The translations under genes were made by a program, and so were the position numbers. 64,000 bases of DNA, from positions 24,618 to 88,617 of the forward strand of contig JAGCGO010000068.1 of the NCBI GenBank assembly GCA_017649565.1, given 5' to 3'. Origin of the DNA: Fibrobacter sp. (GTDB lineage Bacteria > Fibrobacterota > Fibrobacteria > Fibrobacterales > Fibrobacteraceae). Positions 1 through 9,478 of the stretch are shown piece by piece. Each line of letters begins with the position of its first letter. Position 1 is the first letter of the stretch. The notes under the pieces were generated by a model. The model was not told where the DNA came from, made no database searches, and saw only the letters and a program-made list of their open reading frames with translations.

Positions 1-471
1 GATGGCGTGTGCCTTTCTGTGGAAAAATGTACGGAGGACGAGGCCACTTTTTGTTTAATGCACCAGACTGTCGAAAATACCTCTTTCAAGCAGGCTGCCG
101 TGGGTAGCCTCGTGAATCTGGAACATCCCTGCCGTGCCGACAGTTTCATGGGCGGACATTTCGTGATGGGACATGTGGATTGCACGACCGAAGTCATCAA
201 GGTGACTCCGCGCGAGACGGGTGTGGAAGTGGACTTGAAGCTCCCTTCGGACCTGCGCCGCTATGTCATCCGCCGTGGATCCATTTCCTTAAACGGTATC
301 AGCCTGACGGTTGCCGAGAAATTTGAGGATTCTATCCGCGTCTGCATCATTCCCGAGACGCTTGCACGCACGAACCTGCGCAACTGGGTTGCCGGGACCA
401 TCGTGAACGTGGAAGTCGACATGCTCGGCAAGTACATTGAGAATTATCTGAAGGAACGTGACCTTGCTTAA
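1..471 (+). CDS. ribE: Riboflavin synthase (alpha subunit), 5'-truncated by window edge
   Basis: Riboflavin synthase dismutates two 6,7-dimethyl-8-ribityllumazine molecules to riboflavin and the ribityl-pyrimidine. The frame is already open at base 1 with DGVCLSV, the family's N-barrel motif, so roughly 30-40 residues are missing upstream. [10 protein letters not shown] in the first barrel and [12 protein letters not shown] plus the PETLARTNL stretch in the second barrel identify the family. The 3' end overlaps the GTG of ribBA by 14 bp, so it is translationally coupled to the rest of the riboflavin operon. An upstream ribD or FMN riboswitch would lie outside the window. Confidence 0.93.
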   Translation, partial: DGVCLSVEKCTEDEATFCLMHQTVENTSFKQAAVGSLVNLEHPCRADSFMGGHFVMGHVDCTTEVIKVTPRETGVEVDLKLPSDLRRYVIRRGSISLNGISLTVAEKFEDSIRVCIIPETLARTNLRNWVAGTIVNVEVDMLGKYIENYLKERDLA

Positions 472-1705
472 TACGATTGAAGAGGCCATAGAGGATTTTA
501 AGAACGGCAAGTTCTTGATCGTGGTCGACGACGAAGACCGCGAGAACGAGGGCGATTTTGTCATCGCCGCCGAAAAGATTACGCCGGAGAAGGTGAACTT
601 CATGCTTCACGAAGGGCGCGGCGTGCTTTGCTGCCCCCTGCCGATCCAGCGCTGCCATGAACTGAATTTGACCCGCCAGACGGCGGAAAACACATCCATT
701 CTCGGGACCCCGTTCACCATCATGGTGGACAAGATCGAGGGGTGCTCGACAGGCGTTTCCGCCCACGACCGTGCGGCGACCATCCTGGCTCTCGCTGACC
801 CGAACTCCAAGCCGAGCGACTTCGGGCGGCCGGGGCATATATCGCCCCTGTACGCCCAGGAAGAGGGCGTACTCCGGCGCGCCGGCCACACGGAAGCAGC
901 CGTGGACTTGGCGAAGCTGGCCGGACTGCGCCCGGCGGCCGCCCTTATCGAGATCATGAACGAGGACGGCACCATGGCCCGCATGCCTCAGCTCGAGGAA
1001 GTGGCGAAGAAGTTTAACCTCAAGATCATTTCTATCCGCGACCTGATCGACTACCGCCTGAAAAACGAGAAACTGGTGCAGCGCGTTGCCGCCCCGCATG
1101 TCTCGACGAAGTACGGTGACTTCAAGGCCTACGCCTACCGCAGCAAGACGGACGGCGTGGAGCATGTGGCCTGGGTCGCGGGCAATCCCGACTTTAGCAA
1201 GCCGGTCTACGTGCGCGTGCACAGCGAGTGCCTCACCGGCGACATTTTCGGTAGCCTCCGCTGCGACTGCGGTGAACAGCTCGCCTCTGCCATGAAGTTT
1301 ATCGGCGAGCACGGCGGCGTGTTCCTGTACATGCGCGGTCAGGAAGGCCGTGGCATTGGACTTTGCAACAAGCTACGCGCCTACGAGCTGCAGGAAAAGG
1401 GCATGGACACCGTCGAGGCGAATCTGCACCTCGGGTTTAAGTCCGACTTGCGCCAGTACGGTACGGGTGCCCAGATTCTTGCGGACCTGGGTGTGCGCGA
1501 GATGCGCCTTTTGACGAACAACCCGAGCAAGATTTCGGGCATATCCGCCTACGGTCTCAAGATCGTCGAGCGCGTGCCTATCGAGGTCAAGCCGAACAAG
1601 GAAAACCTTTTCTACCTGCTTACCAAGCAGAAGAAGATGGGACACGAACTCCACCTGGACGACTCGGCTCCTGTCCCCCCCGAAGTTTTAAACGAAGGAA
1701 ACTAA
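458..1705 (+). CDS. ribBA: Bifunctional 3,4-dihydroxy-2-butanone-4-phosphate synthase / GTP cyclohydrolase II
   Basis: This makes both precursors of riboflavin: DHBP from ribulose 5-phosphate (N-terminal half) and the pyrimidine precursor from GTP (C-terminal half). The DHBP synthase motif [10 protein letters not shown] is at residues 24-33. The C-terminal half has the GTP cyclohydrolase II zinc motif C-x10-C-x-C in [17 protein letters not shown] and the catalytic GQEGRGIG stretch. The length of 415 aa is normal for a RibBA fusion. The GTG start at 458 lies inside ribE; a later start would cut the conserved N-terminus. ribH follows after 1 bp. Confidence 0.96.
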   Translation: MTLLNTIEEAIEDFKNGKFLIVVDDEDRENEGDFVIAAEKITPEKVNFMLHEGRGVLCCPLPIQRCHELNLTRQTAENTSILGTPFTIMVDKIEGCSTGVSAHDRAATILALADPNSKPSDFGRPGHISPLYAQEEGVLRRAGHTEAAVDLAKLAGLRPAAALIEIMNEDGTMARMPQLEEVAKKFNLKIISIRDLIDYRLKNEKLVQRVAAPHVSTKYGDFKAYAYRSKTDGVEHVAWVAGNPDFSKPVYVRVHSECLTGDIFGSLRCDCGEQLASAMKFIGEHGGVFLYMRGQEGRGIGLCNKLRAYELQEKGMDTVEANLHLGFKSDLRQYGTGAQILADLGVREMRLLTNNPSKISGISAYGLKIVERVPIEVKPNKENLFYLLTKQKKMGHELHLDDSAPVPPEVLNEGN

Positions 1706-1706
1706 G

Positions 1707-2168
1707 ATGAACGAAATCAAGAATTCTCTCAACGGATCGGGCATGAAGATCGGCATTGCCGTCGCCCGCTTCAACGAGGTGGTGACGGACCGTCTTCTGG
1801 ACGGTGCAGTCCGCCAGCTCGAAACCCTGGGAGTATCTTCCAAGGACATCACCGTGGCTCATGTGCCGGGTGCGTTTGAACTGCCCGGGATTTGCCGCCG
1901 TATGGTCGATTCCGAAAAGTTCGATGCCGTTATCGCGCTGGGTGCTGTCATCCGCGGCGAGACGGGACACTACGATGTCGTGGTGAACGCTTCCACGGGT
2001 GGCGTGGCGAAACTCGCCGCCGAAGGCAAGATCCCGGTCATTCTCGGCATCCTCACCACGGACACTGTGGACCAGGCGATGAACCGCGCCGGTCTCAAGG
2101 CGGGCAACCTCGGTTGCAGCTGGGCCTCTACGGCTGTCGAAATGGTGAACCTGTACAAGGAAGTTTAA
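1707..2168 (+). CDS. ribH: 6,7-dimethyl-8-ribityllumazine synthase
   Basis: Condenses DHBP with the ribityl-pyrimidine to lumazine, the substrate of the upstream RibE. At 153 aa it matches the family. Visible motifs are ARFNEVVT, VPGAFELP, GAVIRGETGHYD (with the catalytic His) and GILTTDTVDQA. The C-terminal part reads GNLGCSWAS, where most family members have a KG-E pattern, a mild divergence. It sits 1 bp behind ribBA with a GGAA-type ribosome site inside the ribBA end, so it is one operon. Confidence 0.96.
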   Translation: MNEIKNSLNGSGMKIGIAVARFNEVVTDRLLDGAVRQLETLGVSSKDITVAHVPGAFELPGICRRMVDSEKFDAVIALGAVIRGETGHYDVVVNASTGGVAKLAAEGKIPVILGILTTDTVDQAMNRAGLKAGNLGCSWASTAVEMVNLYKEV

Positions 2169-2189
2169 CTCGTAACGTTGGTCTGAACT

Positions 2190-2630
2190 ATGTCGAATGT
2201 AAGTTTTCGTCCCGCCCGTGAATTCGCGATGCAGTTGCTGTACGCGATGGAGATCACCGGTGCGGTGGCAGGGGAGGCCCTGCCTGGGGTGCTCGAAAGT
2301 CGCCCCCTCCATGACGACCAGAAAAAGTATGGAATGAAACTGGTGGACCTTGTCCTGGCCCATCGGGAAGAACTGGACGAGGATATCAAGAACGCCGCCG
2401 TGCATTGGGAAATTGAGCGCATGGCAAAGCTTGACCGCATCATCGTCCGCATTGCGATGGTCGAACTCCTGTACGTCCCGGAAATCCCCATGAAGGTGGC
2501 CATTTCCGAATCGGTGCAGATCGCGGCCAAGTACAGCACGGATTCTTCGGGTTCGTTCGTCAACGGTCTTTTAAATGGCTTCATGTTGAAGCATGGAATT
2601 GTCTCTAGCTCTCAAAATAAGGAGAAGTAG
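2190..2630 (+). CDS. nusB: Transcription antitermination factor NusB
   Basis: NusB binds boxA RNA with NusE/S10 during rRNA antitermination. The 146-aa all-alpha protein begins RPAREFAMQLLYAMEI, the usual N-terminal NusB helix, and ends with the family block IAMVELLYVPEIP followed by SVQIAAKYSTDSSGSFVNGLL. A ribH-nusB order is common in bacteria, which supports the call. It ends 2 bp before the next GTG. Confidence 0.94.
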   Translation: MSNVSFRPAREFAMQLLYAMEITGAVAGEALPGVLESRPLHDDQKKYGMKLVDLVLAHREELDEDIKNAAVHWEIERMAKLDRIIVRIAMVELLYVPEIPMKVAISESVQIAAKYSTDSSGSFVNGLLNGFMLKHGIVSSSQNKEK

Positions 2631-2632
2631 TC

Positions 2633-5600
2633 GTGATAAAGGAAAAATGGATGAAACACATTTTTGCCGGCATTTCCTGCCTGGTGGCCCTCATCGTCTA
2701 TGCAATGACGATGGCGCCGACCGTCAGTTTCTGGGACTGCGGTGAATTTGTCGCCTGTGCCAATACCCTCGGTATTCCCCATCCTCCTGGAACCCCGTTC
2801 TTCGTGTTCCTGGCACGTGCAGTCATCGTGCTGCTCCCGTTCGTGGGTGAAATCGCGAAGCGCGTGAACTACATTTCCGTGGTGAGCTCTGCGGCTACTG
2901 TCTACGTGACGGCGCTGTTCGCCTGGGAGTTCCTCGCTTCCATCCTCAGGAACGATAACCTCGCGGCCAAGATTTCCGAAAAGGTCCGCATCTTCGTGCT
3001 CGGCACGGCCTCCCTGGTCGCCGGCTTCCTCCTGACCTTCTCCGACACGTTCTGGTTCAATGCGGTCGAAGCCGAAGTCTACGGCCTCGCCATGCTGATC
3101 CTCATGCTCGTCTCCTACCTTGGCCTGGTCTGGTACAACAAGAGGGACGAAGAGGGCAGCGACAAGTACCTCATCTTTATCTGCTATATCGCCTTCCTTG
3201 GTGTCGGCGCGCACCTTTACACGATGCTCACCATCCCGGCCGTGTTCGTGCTGCTCCTTCTTGCCCAGCCGAGCAAGATCAAGGAACGCATCCCCATCTG
3301 GATTACGGGTACGCTTCTCTGCTCCGTCATCTACATGGTGTCCGCCTTTATCGAACTTTCCTTGGGCTGCCTTATCGTGCTTGCCGTCCTGACGCTTGCC
3401 AAGCCGTTCAACGCCAGGGTCAACAAGGCGGTCCGCCTTTCTCTCGCTTTCTCCTTCTTCGCCCTTATCGGTTATAGCACTCACCTCTACATTCCTATCC
3501 GTTCGGAACTGAACCCAATTATCGACGAGAACGATCCTGAAATCAACATTCGCGACGAACAGGGCAACCTCCAGCTCGGCAACCTGTTCAAGTCCGAGAA
3601 CTGGGAATCCTTCAACAACTTCGTGGAACGTAAGCAGTACGGCTCCGAGAGCATGATTGCCCGCGCCTTCTACCGCCGTTCCCAGCTGGCTCACCAGCTC
3701 CTCAGCTTCCCGAGCATGAGCTACGGTGGCTACCAGATGGCCCAGTACCTGCCTTACAAGGTAGGTGGCGTGAACTACGCCAATGGTGTGTACACGTTCG
3801 ATCCGGCCGACAACGAGCCGCTCGAACGCTTCGGTATCAAGTTCCCCACGCAGATGATTTTCATGGGCGACTCGATTGTTCCGCAGCTGCTCGTGTTCCT
3901 CCTGTTCAACGGCCTGCTTGTTCTCGTTTGCGTCTATTCCTGCAAGCGTAACCGTCACCTGGGTGTTTTCCTTTCTGTGCTTTATGCGCTTTGCTCCCTC
4001 GGCTTGATCTTCTACATCAACTTCGCCGATGGCACCCGCATGGAACAGCGTGATCACGACCAGTGGGTCTCTGCGATGACACGTAACATTGCCGACCTGA
4101 ACCGTGCCGGTGCAGGTATCGCGTCCGTGCCCGACCCGAACGACTTGCTGGATGCTCGTCAGGACATCGAACGTAACACCATCCGTCTCGAATACCTCCG
4201 CCAGCACAAGGCTCCCGCGGCGTCGATTGCTGCGCTCGAGTCCAAGATCAACGACCTCAAGAGCTCTAGCGTCTGGACGACCTGGACCAAGATCGAGAAC
4301 GCCTACGCCCAGGTGGGTCAGCGCGCCCCGTTCCCCGAGGCCGTCCACATGGAAGTCCGCGAACGTGACTACTTCTATACCCCGGCATTCATCATCATGA
4401 GCATGATGCTCGGTATCGGTGCGGGTATTCTCGTGCTTCTTGCCGCAACGTCTGCCCAGTTCGCTGCTTTCGCATCGCCTCTCGCGGTTCTTCTCGTCCT
4501 TGTCTCCTTTATCGTTCCCTGCTGCTCGAACTACAAGGAACATGACCGTTCCGGTCTCTGGGTCCCGTGGGATTATGCGTACAACCTTCTCAACAGCTGC
4601 CGTCCGAACGCCATCCTGTTTACGAACGGCGACAACGACACCTTCCCGCTGTGGTTCGCTCAGGAAGTTGCCGGCATCCGCAAGGACGTGCGCGTCGTGA
4701 ACCTCTCCCTGGGTAACACGGACTGGTACATCAAGCAGATGCTCGACAATCCGCCGATTCTCAAGCTGAGCTACGACAAGGAAGGCATCAAGCGCGACAT
4801 GGTCCTGGATTACAGTTACGGCAACAATCCCAACCACCTCACGGCGACTTGGGTCAAGAACGCTGAACGCCTCATGCCCAAGCTGAAAGATCGCATTGAC
4901 CAGATGGAAGGCCAGCAACTCTCTGCCGCCGATTCTGCCAAGCTCCTGCAGCTCAAGGTGCATTACCAGGTATGGGATGCCTTCCACGACTGGGCTGCCC
5001 GTTCCCGTAGCGGCGTGATGCTGACCCAGCATAAGCTCGTTATCGACCTTGCCATGCAGAACATGGACAAGCCGATCCATTTCTCGACGACTGTCGGCAT
5101 GTCCAATTTCATGGGCCTTGAAAAGTACATGGTCCAGGAAGGCATGATTTACGATTTCCAGAAGGGTGACCTGACTGTACGTCGTGGTGACTTCGATGCT
5201 GTCCGTTCGGCAAACCTGATCGACAGCGTCTACAAGTTCCGCGGTCTCGGCGACGGCACGGCTTTCGTGAACAGCGAAACGCTCCGTCTGCTTTCCAGCT
5301 ACATCTCCCTTTACCTGCAGATTTCCTTCGACGCTCGTGAAAAGATTTCCGCAATCCGTAGCGAAAGGCCGTACACCATCGCCCGCAAGGCACAGGTGGA
5401 TGCCCTTGCCCTTAACGCCATCAAGTTCCTCGAGATGGGTATGTACCAGTTCCCGGATGAATGGCGCAACTACTGGGCCGCCGCCTACGTATACGAAGCT
5501 GCCGGCATGAAGCAGCCTGCACTTGACGTGCTCGCCCGTGGTCTCAAGCACATCCCCGCCTACGACGAGGGTGGACGCAGCCGCCTCGCCGTGAGCCTCA

Positions 5601-5722
5601 AGTCCATGGAACAGATGCCGGACGAACCGCCTGCCATCGAGCCTGAAACGCCGGAATCCGATTCCGGTGAAAAGGACACCGCTTCCGATAGCACGCCTGT
5701 TGTGGCTTCCGCAGGGAAATAA
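2633..5722 (+). CDS. DUF2723 family polytopic membrane protein, putative lipid-linked glycosyltransferase
   Basis: 1029 aa. The N-terminus APTVSFWDCGEFVACA followed by LGIPHPPGTPFF is the signature of DUF2723 proteins, which are related to GT-C type protein O-mannosyltransferases. Hydrophobic segments fill roughly residues 1-480 and recur around 590-640. The region after about 640 is soluble and begins with NAILFTNGDNDTFPLWF, a conserved block of the family. The C-terminus ends in an acidic, Glu/Pro-rich tail. GTG start at 2633 behind an AAGGAGAA ribosome site. The three GT2 genes downstream suggest that this protein uses a polyprenyl-phosphate sugar made by them; that role is inferred. Confidence 0.82.
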   Translation: MIKEKWMKHIFAGISCLVALIVYAMTMAPTVSFWDCGEFVACANTLGIPHPPGTPFFVFLARAVIVLLPFVGEIAKRVNYISVVSSAATVYVTALFAWEFLASILRNDNLAAKISEKVRIFVLGTASLVAGFLLTFSDTFWFNAVEAEVYGLAMLILMLVSYLGLVWYNKRDEEGSDKYLIFICYIAFLGVGAHLYTMLTIPAVFVLLLLAQPSKIKERIPIWITGTLLCSVIYMVSAFIELSLGCLIVLAVLTLAKPFNARVNKAVRLSLAFSFFALIGYSTHLYIPIRSELNPIIDENDPEINIRDEQGNLQLGNLFKSENWESFNNFVERKQYGSESMIARAFYRRSQLAHQLLSFPSMSYGGYQMAQYLPYKVGGVNYANGVYTFDPADNEPLERFGIKFPTQMIFMGDSIVPQLLVFLLFNGLLVLVCVYSCKRNRHLGVFLSVLYALCSLGLIFYINFADGTRMEQRDHDQWVSAMTRNIADLNRAGAGIASVPDPNDLLDARQDIERNTIRLEYLRQHKAPAASIAALESKINDLKSSSVWTTWTKIENAYAQVGQRAPFPEAVHMEVRERDYFYTPAFIIMSMMLGIGAGILVLLAATSAQFAAFASPLAVLLVLVSFIVPCCSNYKEHDRSGLWVPWDYAYNLLNSCRPNAILFTNGDNDTFPLWFAQEVAGIRKDVRVVNLSLGNTDWYIKQMLDNPPILKLSYDKEGIKRDMVLDYSYGNNPNHLTATWVKNAERLMPKLKDRIDQMEGQQLSAADSAKLLQLKVHYQVWDAFHDWAARSRSGVMLTQHKLVIDLAMQNMDKPIHFSTTVGMSNFMGLEKYMVQEGMIYDFQKGDLTVRRGDFDAVRSANLIDSVYKFRGLGDGTAFVNSETLRLLSSYISLYLQISFDAREKISAIRSERPYTIARKAQVDALALNAIKFLEMGMYQFPDEWRNYWAAAYVYEAAGMKQPALDVLARGLKHIPAYDEGGRSRLAVSLKSMEQMPDEPPAIEPETPESDSGEKDTASDSTPVVASAGK

Positions 5723-5734
5723 TCAGTCGAGGTT

Positions 5735-6661
5735 ATGATGGATTTGAGCATGGTCATTCCGGTCAAGGACGAAAATGAGAACTTGCCGGACTTGATGAAG
5801 GAAATCGCCGCGGCGATGGAACCTACCGGGTTTGAGTACGAGGTGCTCATCATAGACGATGGCAGCCGTGACAATACCTGGGAGGTGGTAGAGAATCTTT
5901 CCAAGGAGTTCCCGTTTGTCCGGGCCTACCGTTTCCAGTTCAACTGCGGCAAGGCTGCCGCCCTCGCTTATGGATTTTCCAAGGTGAAGGGCCGCTATGT
6001 CGCGACGCTGGACGGCGACCTGCAGGACGATCCCCTCGAGATTCCGAAGATGATCGATATCCTCAATCAGGGCTACGACCTTGTTTCCGGCTGGAAGGTG
6101 CGCCGCCTGGATCCCTGGCACAAGACGATGCCGTCCAAGCTGTTCAACCTGACGGTATCTATTGTCTGTGGGCAGCGCCTGCACGATTTCAACTGCGGAA
6201 TCAAGGCATACCGCAGCTGCGTGGTCAAGTTCATCCAGCTCTACGGGGACTACCACCGCTTTATCCCGGTCATGGCCAAGTGGCAGGGCTTCCGCATAAC
6301 GGAAATGCCGGTCGCCCACAGGGCGCGTGTCCACGGGGTCTCCAAGTACGGTGTCTCCCGCCTGGTCAGCGGTTTCCTGGACCTCGTTTCTCTTATGTTC
6401 ATGCGCAGTTTCTCCGCGAAGCCCCTCCATTTCTTCGGGCTTATCGGGCTCCTGTTCATGTTCCTTGGTCTCGGGGTCTGCGGTTACTTTGGTTATGAAT
6501 GGTTCAATACGGGCGCCTTGCACGTTCGTCCGCTTTTGCTTGCTGGCGCCTTCTCGTTGGTGATGAGCGTCCAGTTCATTTCCCTGGGCTTGCTGGGAGA
6601 AATGCTGAATGGCAACAAACAACGTTCCTACCCGGTTGCCGAGACGATAAGAGATAATTAG
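5735..6661 (+). CDS. GT2 glycosyltransferase, DPM1/GtrB-like, with two C-terminal membrane segments
   Basis: 308 aa. A GT-A domain covers about residues 1-225, with VIPVKDENENLPDL, IIDDGSRDNT and the acidic metal motif TLDGDLQDDP. Two hydrophobic stretches follow (FFGLIGLLFMFLGLGVCGYF and the segment after VRPLLLAGAF). This matches the GtrB/ArnC type that transfers a sugar from a nucleotide donor to polyprenyl phosphate at the inner membrane. It lies 12 bp behind the DUF2723 gene. The sugar is not predictable from sequence. Confidence 0.85.
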   Translation: MMDLSMVIPVKDENENLPDLMKEIAAAMEPTGFEYEVLIIDDGSRDNTWEVVENLSKEFPFVRAYRFQFNCGKAAALAYGFSKVKGRYVATLDGDLQDDPLEIPKMIDILNQGYDLVSGWKVRRLDPWHKTMPSKLFNLTVSIVCGQRLHDFNCGIKAYRSCVVKFIQLYGDYHRFIPVMAKWQGFRITEMPVAHRARVHGVSKYGVSRLVSGFLDLVSLMFMRSFSAKPLHFFGLIGLLFMFLGLGVCGYFGYEWFNTGALHVRPLLLAGAFSLVMSVQFISLGLLGEMLNGNKQRSYPVAETIRDN

Positions 6662-6694
6662 ATTAGTTTATGAAAAGTATGGATAGGAGAAAGA

Positions 6695-7408
6695 ATGACG
6701 TTCCCTAAAAGTTTGGTTATTGTCCCGACCTACAACGAGAAGGAAAACATCCTTCTCATGCTGGACGCCATCTTGCAGCAGCACGAATGTTTGGAAGTGC
6801 TGGTTGTCGATGACGGCTCTCCGGATGGTACGGGCGACATGGTTGCCGCCGAGGCCGAAAAGAATTCCCGCATCCACCTGATCCGCCGCAAGGGCAAGAT
6901 GGGACTTGGCTCTGCCTATGTGACCGGCTTCAAGTGGGCCCTGGAGCGCGACTTCGAGCGTGTATTCGAGATGGATGCCGACTTCAGCCATTCTCCTACG
7001 GACTTGACCCGCTTCCTGGAAACGGCTGAGGATGCCGACCTCGTGCTGGGCAGCCGCTACATGAAACAGCGTATCAGCGTCGTGAACTGGGACCTCCGCC
7101 GCCTCATTCTGAGCTACGGAGCGAACGTGTACACGCGCATGGTCACGGGCCTCCCGATCAGCGATGCGACGGGCGGCTTCAAGTGCTTCCGCCGTTCCGC
7201 CCTCGAGGCCCTGAACCTCGACAAGATGAAGAGCGACGGTTACTGTTTCCAGATCGAGACGACGTTCAAGATTTGGAAGAAGGGTCTCCGCGTGAAGGAA
7301 ATCCCCATCGTGTTTACCGACCGCACCCGCGGTACCTCCAAGATGAGCGGCGGAATCATCTCCGAAGCCTTCTTCCTGGTGCTCAAGCTGAGGCTAGGTT
7401 TAGCTTAA
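6695..7408 (+). CDS. Polyprenol-phosphate mannosyltransferase-like GT2 (Dpm1 type, soluble)
   Basis: 237 aa, the size of single-domain Dpm1 enzymes. Motifs are VPTYNEKENI, VVDDGSPDGTGD, EMDADFSHSP (metal/donor site) and DATGGFKCFRR. No membrane segment is apparent. ATG at 6695 follows an AGGAGA ribosome site. Together with the preceding GtrB-like enzyme it probably supplies polyprenyl-phosphate sugars to the DUF2723 protein. Directly behind its stop is a CTAGCCCCTAG-type repeat. Confidence 0.85.
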   Translation: MTFPKSLVIVPTYNEKENILLMLDAILQQHECLEVLVVDDGSPDGTGDMVAAEAEKNSRIHLIRRKGKMGLGSAYVTGFKWALERDFERVFEMDADFSHSPTDLTRFLETAEDADLVLGSRYMKQRISVVNWDLRRLILSYGANVYTRMVTGLPISDATGGFKCFRRSALEALNLDKMKSDGYCFQIETTFKIWKKGLRVKEIPIVFTDRTRGTSKMSGGIISEAFFLVLKLRLGLA

Positions 7409-7440
7409 CCTTAACCCTAGATTCTAGCCCCTAGCCCCTA
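7409..7440 (+). repeat. CTAGCCCCTAG-type short interspersed repeat
   Basis: Starts 0-2 bases after the TAA of the Dpm1-like gene: TTAACCCTAG, then TTCTAGCCCCTAGCCCCTA. A related copy in the opposite orientation is at 55104-55138 upstream of rSAM2. Confidence 0.6.
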
Positions 7441-7449
7441 ATCTCTATC

Positions 7450-9147
7450 ATGTATTCCTGTTCCGTTATCATCGTCGCCTACAATTCCTGTGACTTTATC
7501 CCTGCGTGCCTAAAGTCCGTCCGTGATGCGTGCGAGGGTGTAGATTCCCAGATTATCGTTTTGGACAACGGCTCGAAGGATCGCATCAAGCCGGAAATCA
7601 AGAAGTTTTTCCCCGAGGTCCTGTGGCTCGATTCCGAGGAAAATCTCGGCTTCGGGAAGGGCTGCAATTTGGCCGAGAAACAGGCGACCAAGCCGTTCCT
7701 GTTCTTCATCAACCCGGACACGGTGGTGTCGCGCGATTCGTTCACCAAGGTGCTCGACTTCATGGAGGAACATCCGGAATCGGGCACGGTGGGCTGCCGC
7801 ATCTTGAACGAGGACGGAACGCTCCAGTGGGCTTGCCGTAGGTCTTTCCCGACGATTATCTCGGCCGTTTCCAAGACGGTCGGCCTGGCCGCGATGTTCC
7901 CGAAGAGCAAGCTTTTGGCCAGCTACAACATGACGTACGCCGACCCTGATGCGGTCACCGAGGTGGACGCCATCAGTGGTTCGTTCTTCTGCATCAAGCG
8001 CGACCTGTACGAGTCCCTGAAGGGCTTTGACGAAGACTACTTCATGTACGGTGAGGACCTTGACCTTTGCTTCAGGACAAAGGCTGCGGGCTACAAGAAT
8101 TACTATACGCCGTCAACGAACATCTTGCATTTCAAGGGCCAGAGCTGCCGTACGCGCCGCTGGGGTTCTTACGTGGACTTCTACAAGGCGATGCTTATCT
8201 TTGTGCGCAAGCACAAGGACCTTTACTTTGTCCCGAATTTTCTCGTGTCTTTCGGTATTTTATTTGCGGCGTTCGTGGGCATGTTCTCGCGCTTGATTCC
8301 GAAGTTCTGGAAGATGTTCCTGGACCTGGGCGTGATTGCTGCATGGGCGTTTACCTTTCTCAATCATACAATTTCGATGGAAATTCGTTGTGCCGAAGTG
8401 GATCTCAATGCTGGTCCAATTTCCGGTGGTTGCGGTGCTTCGGAAATTGTTAAACATTCCATTTGGGATTTTGCACAATTTGAAGACTGGTGGCTTGTCG
8501 GCTTGGTCGCCATTATTAACATGGTTTTTCTTATTTTCCGTGGGGAATACACGGAATCCAGCCTCAAGGGTGAGAAGTTTTTGCGCTACTTGATTCCGCT
8601 GAACTTGCTTGCAGTGGGTGGTTATTGCTTGTTCCGTTACTTTACTCAGCAACCGGTTGTTTTGAGTGATATGACCTCGCTGCCGTATGATAGGGACTGG
8701 TTTGTCATTACGATTTGCTCCAGCCTCTTCATCCCGCTGGCCCTCTTCGCATGGCGCCGCGTCGCGTTCTGGATAAACTATTTCTACCGCATCTTCGCCA
8801 AGAAGCGTCACCGTTCCATTCTGCTCGGTGGTTCCGAAGATTCCCTCCAGACATGGTTTGACCGTTACAACGTAATTCCCGGCATCGAAATTTTGGGCTG
8901 TGTCAGCGGCGAGCCCGAAAAGATCAGCGAGGACAACCGCGAACACCTCCTGGGTAACCTTTCCGAGATGGAATCCATCTGCAACCGTACCGGCTGCCGT
9001 GAACTCCTCGTTGTCTCGAATTTCTCCGGCTACAGGGAACCTTTCGACATCGGGTGGCTCGACAAGCTCGGTTTGAACGTGTTTTTGCTCATCGGGGACG
9101 GAAAAAACGGCAATTATGCCCTTGTAGACCTCAAATATCTGCATTAA
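7450..9147 (+). CDS. GT2 (rhamnosyltransferase-like) fused to membrane segments and a C-terminal nucleotide-binding-like domain
   Basis: 565 aa. Residues 1 to about 260 are a GT2 domain of the WbbL/rhamnosyltransferase type: SVIIVAYNS, LDNGSKD, FFINPDTVVS, GSFFCIKRDLYE and MYGEDLDLCFR. About five hydrophobic segments follow (roughly residues 260-450). The last 110 residues begin RHRSILLGGSEDSLQTWF and resemble the Rossmann-like N-terminal domain of polyprenyl glycosylphosphotransferases, without their catalytic domain. Probably acts in surface polysaccharide or glycoprotein synthesis with its neighbours. The fusion reading of the C-terminus is tentative. Confidence 0.75.
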   Translation: MYSCSVIIVAYNSCDFIPACLKSVRDACEGVDSQIIVLDNGSKDRIKPEIKKFFPEVLWLDSEENLGFGKGCNLAEKQATKPFLFFINPDTVVSRDSFTKVLDFMEEHPESGTVGCRILNEDGTLQWACRRSFPTIISAVSKTVGLAAMFPKSKLLASYNMTYADPDAVTEVDAISGSFFCIKRDLYESLKGFDEDYFMYGEDLDLCFRTKAAGYKNYYTPSTNILHFKGQSCRTRRWGSYVDFYKAMLIFVRKHKDLYFVPNFLVSFGILFAAFVGMFSRLIPKFWKMFLDLGVIAAWAFTFLNHTISMEIRCAEVDLNAGPISGGCGASEIVKHSIWDFAQFEDWWLVGLVAIINMVFLIFRGEYTESSLKGEKFLRYLIPLNLLAVGGYCLFRYFTQQPVVLSDMTSLPYDRDWFVITICSSLFIPLALFAWRRVAFWINYFYRIFAKKRHRSILLGGSEDSLQTWFDRYNVIPGIEILGCVSGEPEKISEDNREHLLGNLSEMESICNRTGCRELLVVSNFSGYREPFDIGWLDKLGLNVFLLIGDGKNGNYALVDLKYLH

Positions 9148-9217
9148 TCTGCTCGGGGCCGAATTTTTTTCCCGAAATGAAGTTATTTTTACGTAAGTAA
9201 TTGATATTAAAGGTGTT

Positions 9218-9478
9218 ATGTTCGATACGAATCTTTTAAATGTGCTTTGTTGCCCGGAATCCCGTGGCGCTCTCAAGCTGGCGGACGAAGCCTGTCTCGC
9301 TGCCGTAAATAATGCTATTGCCGCGGGTTCCCTGAAGAATGTCGCGGGTGAGATGATATCCGAAAAAATGGATGAGGCCCTTGTTTCCGAGGACGGAAAG
9401 CGCCTCTATCCGATTCGCGAGGGTATTCCGGTACTTTTGTCTGACGAAGCGGTTGCGCTTCCATTGGGGGGAGTCTAA
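9218..9478 (+). CDS. Trm112-like small protein
   Basis: 86 aa with the Trm112 pattern: LLNVLCCPESRGALKL at the start and RLYPIREGIPVLLSDEAV near the end. Trm112 proteins stabilise methyltransferases in eukaryotes; bacterial members are mostly of unknown role. Only one Cys pair position is kept (CCPES instead of CPxC), so zinc binding is doubtful. Stop TAA at 9476-9478 abuts the ATG of the next gene, so the two are co-translated. Confidence 0.75.
   Translation: MFDTNLLNVLCCPESRGALKLADEACLAAVNNAIAAGSLKNVAGEMISEKMDEALVSEDGKRLYPIREGIPVLLSDEAVALPLGGV

Noticed and set aside
1086..1295. Small plus-strand frame inside ribBA
   Set aside because: Alternate frame of a highly conserved gene; Arg/Ser/Pro-rich shadow product.
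2612..5551. 979-codon minus-strand open frame opposite the DUF2723 gene
   Set aside because: Product is low-complexity (His/Glu/Val/Arg-rich) as expected from the complement of a GC-biased gene; the plus-strand protein has clear family motifs.
9148..9217. Terminator behind the GT2 gene (TCGGG ... CCCGA)
   Set aside because: Stem of only 5 bp with a long loop and no U-run after it.
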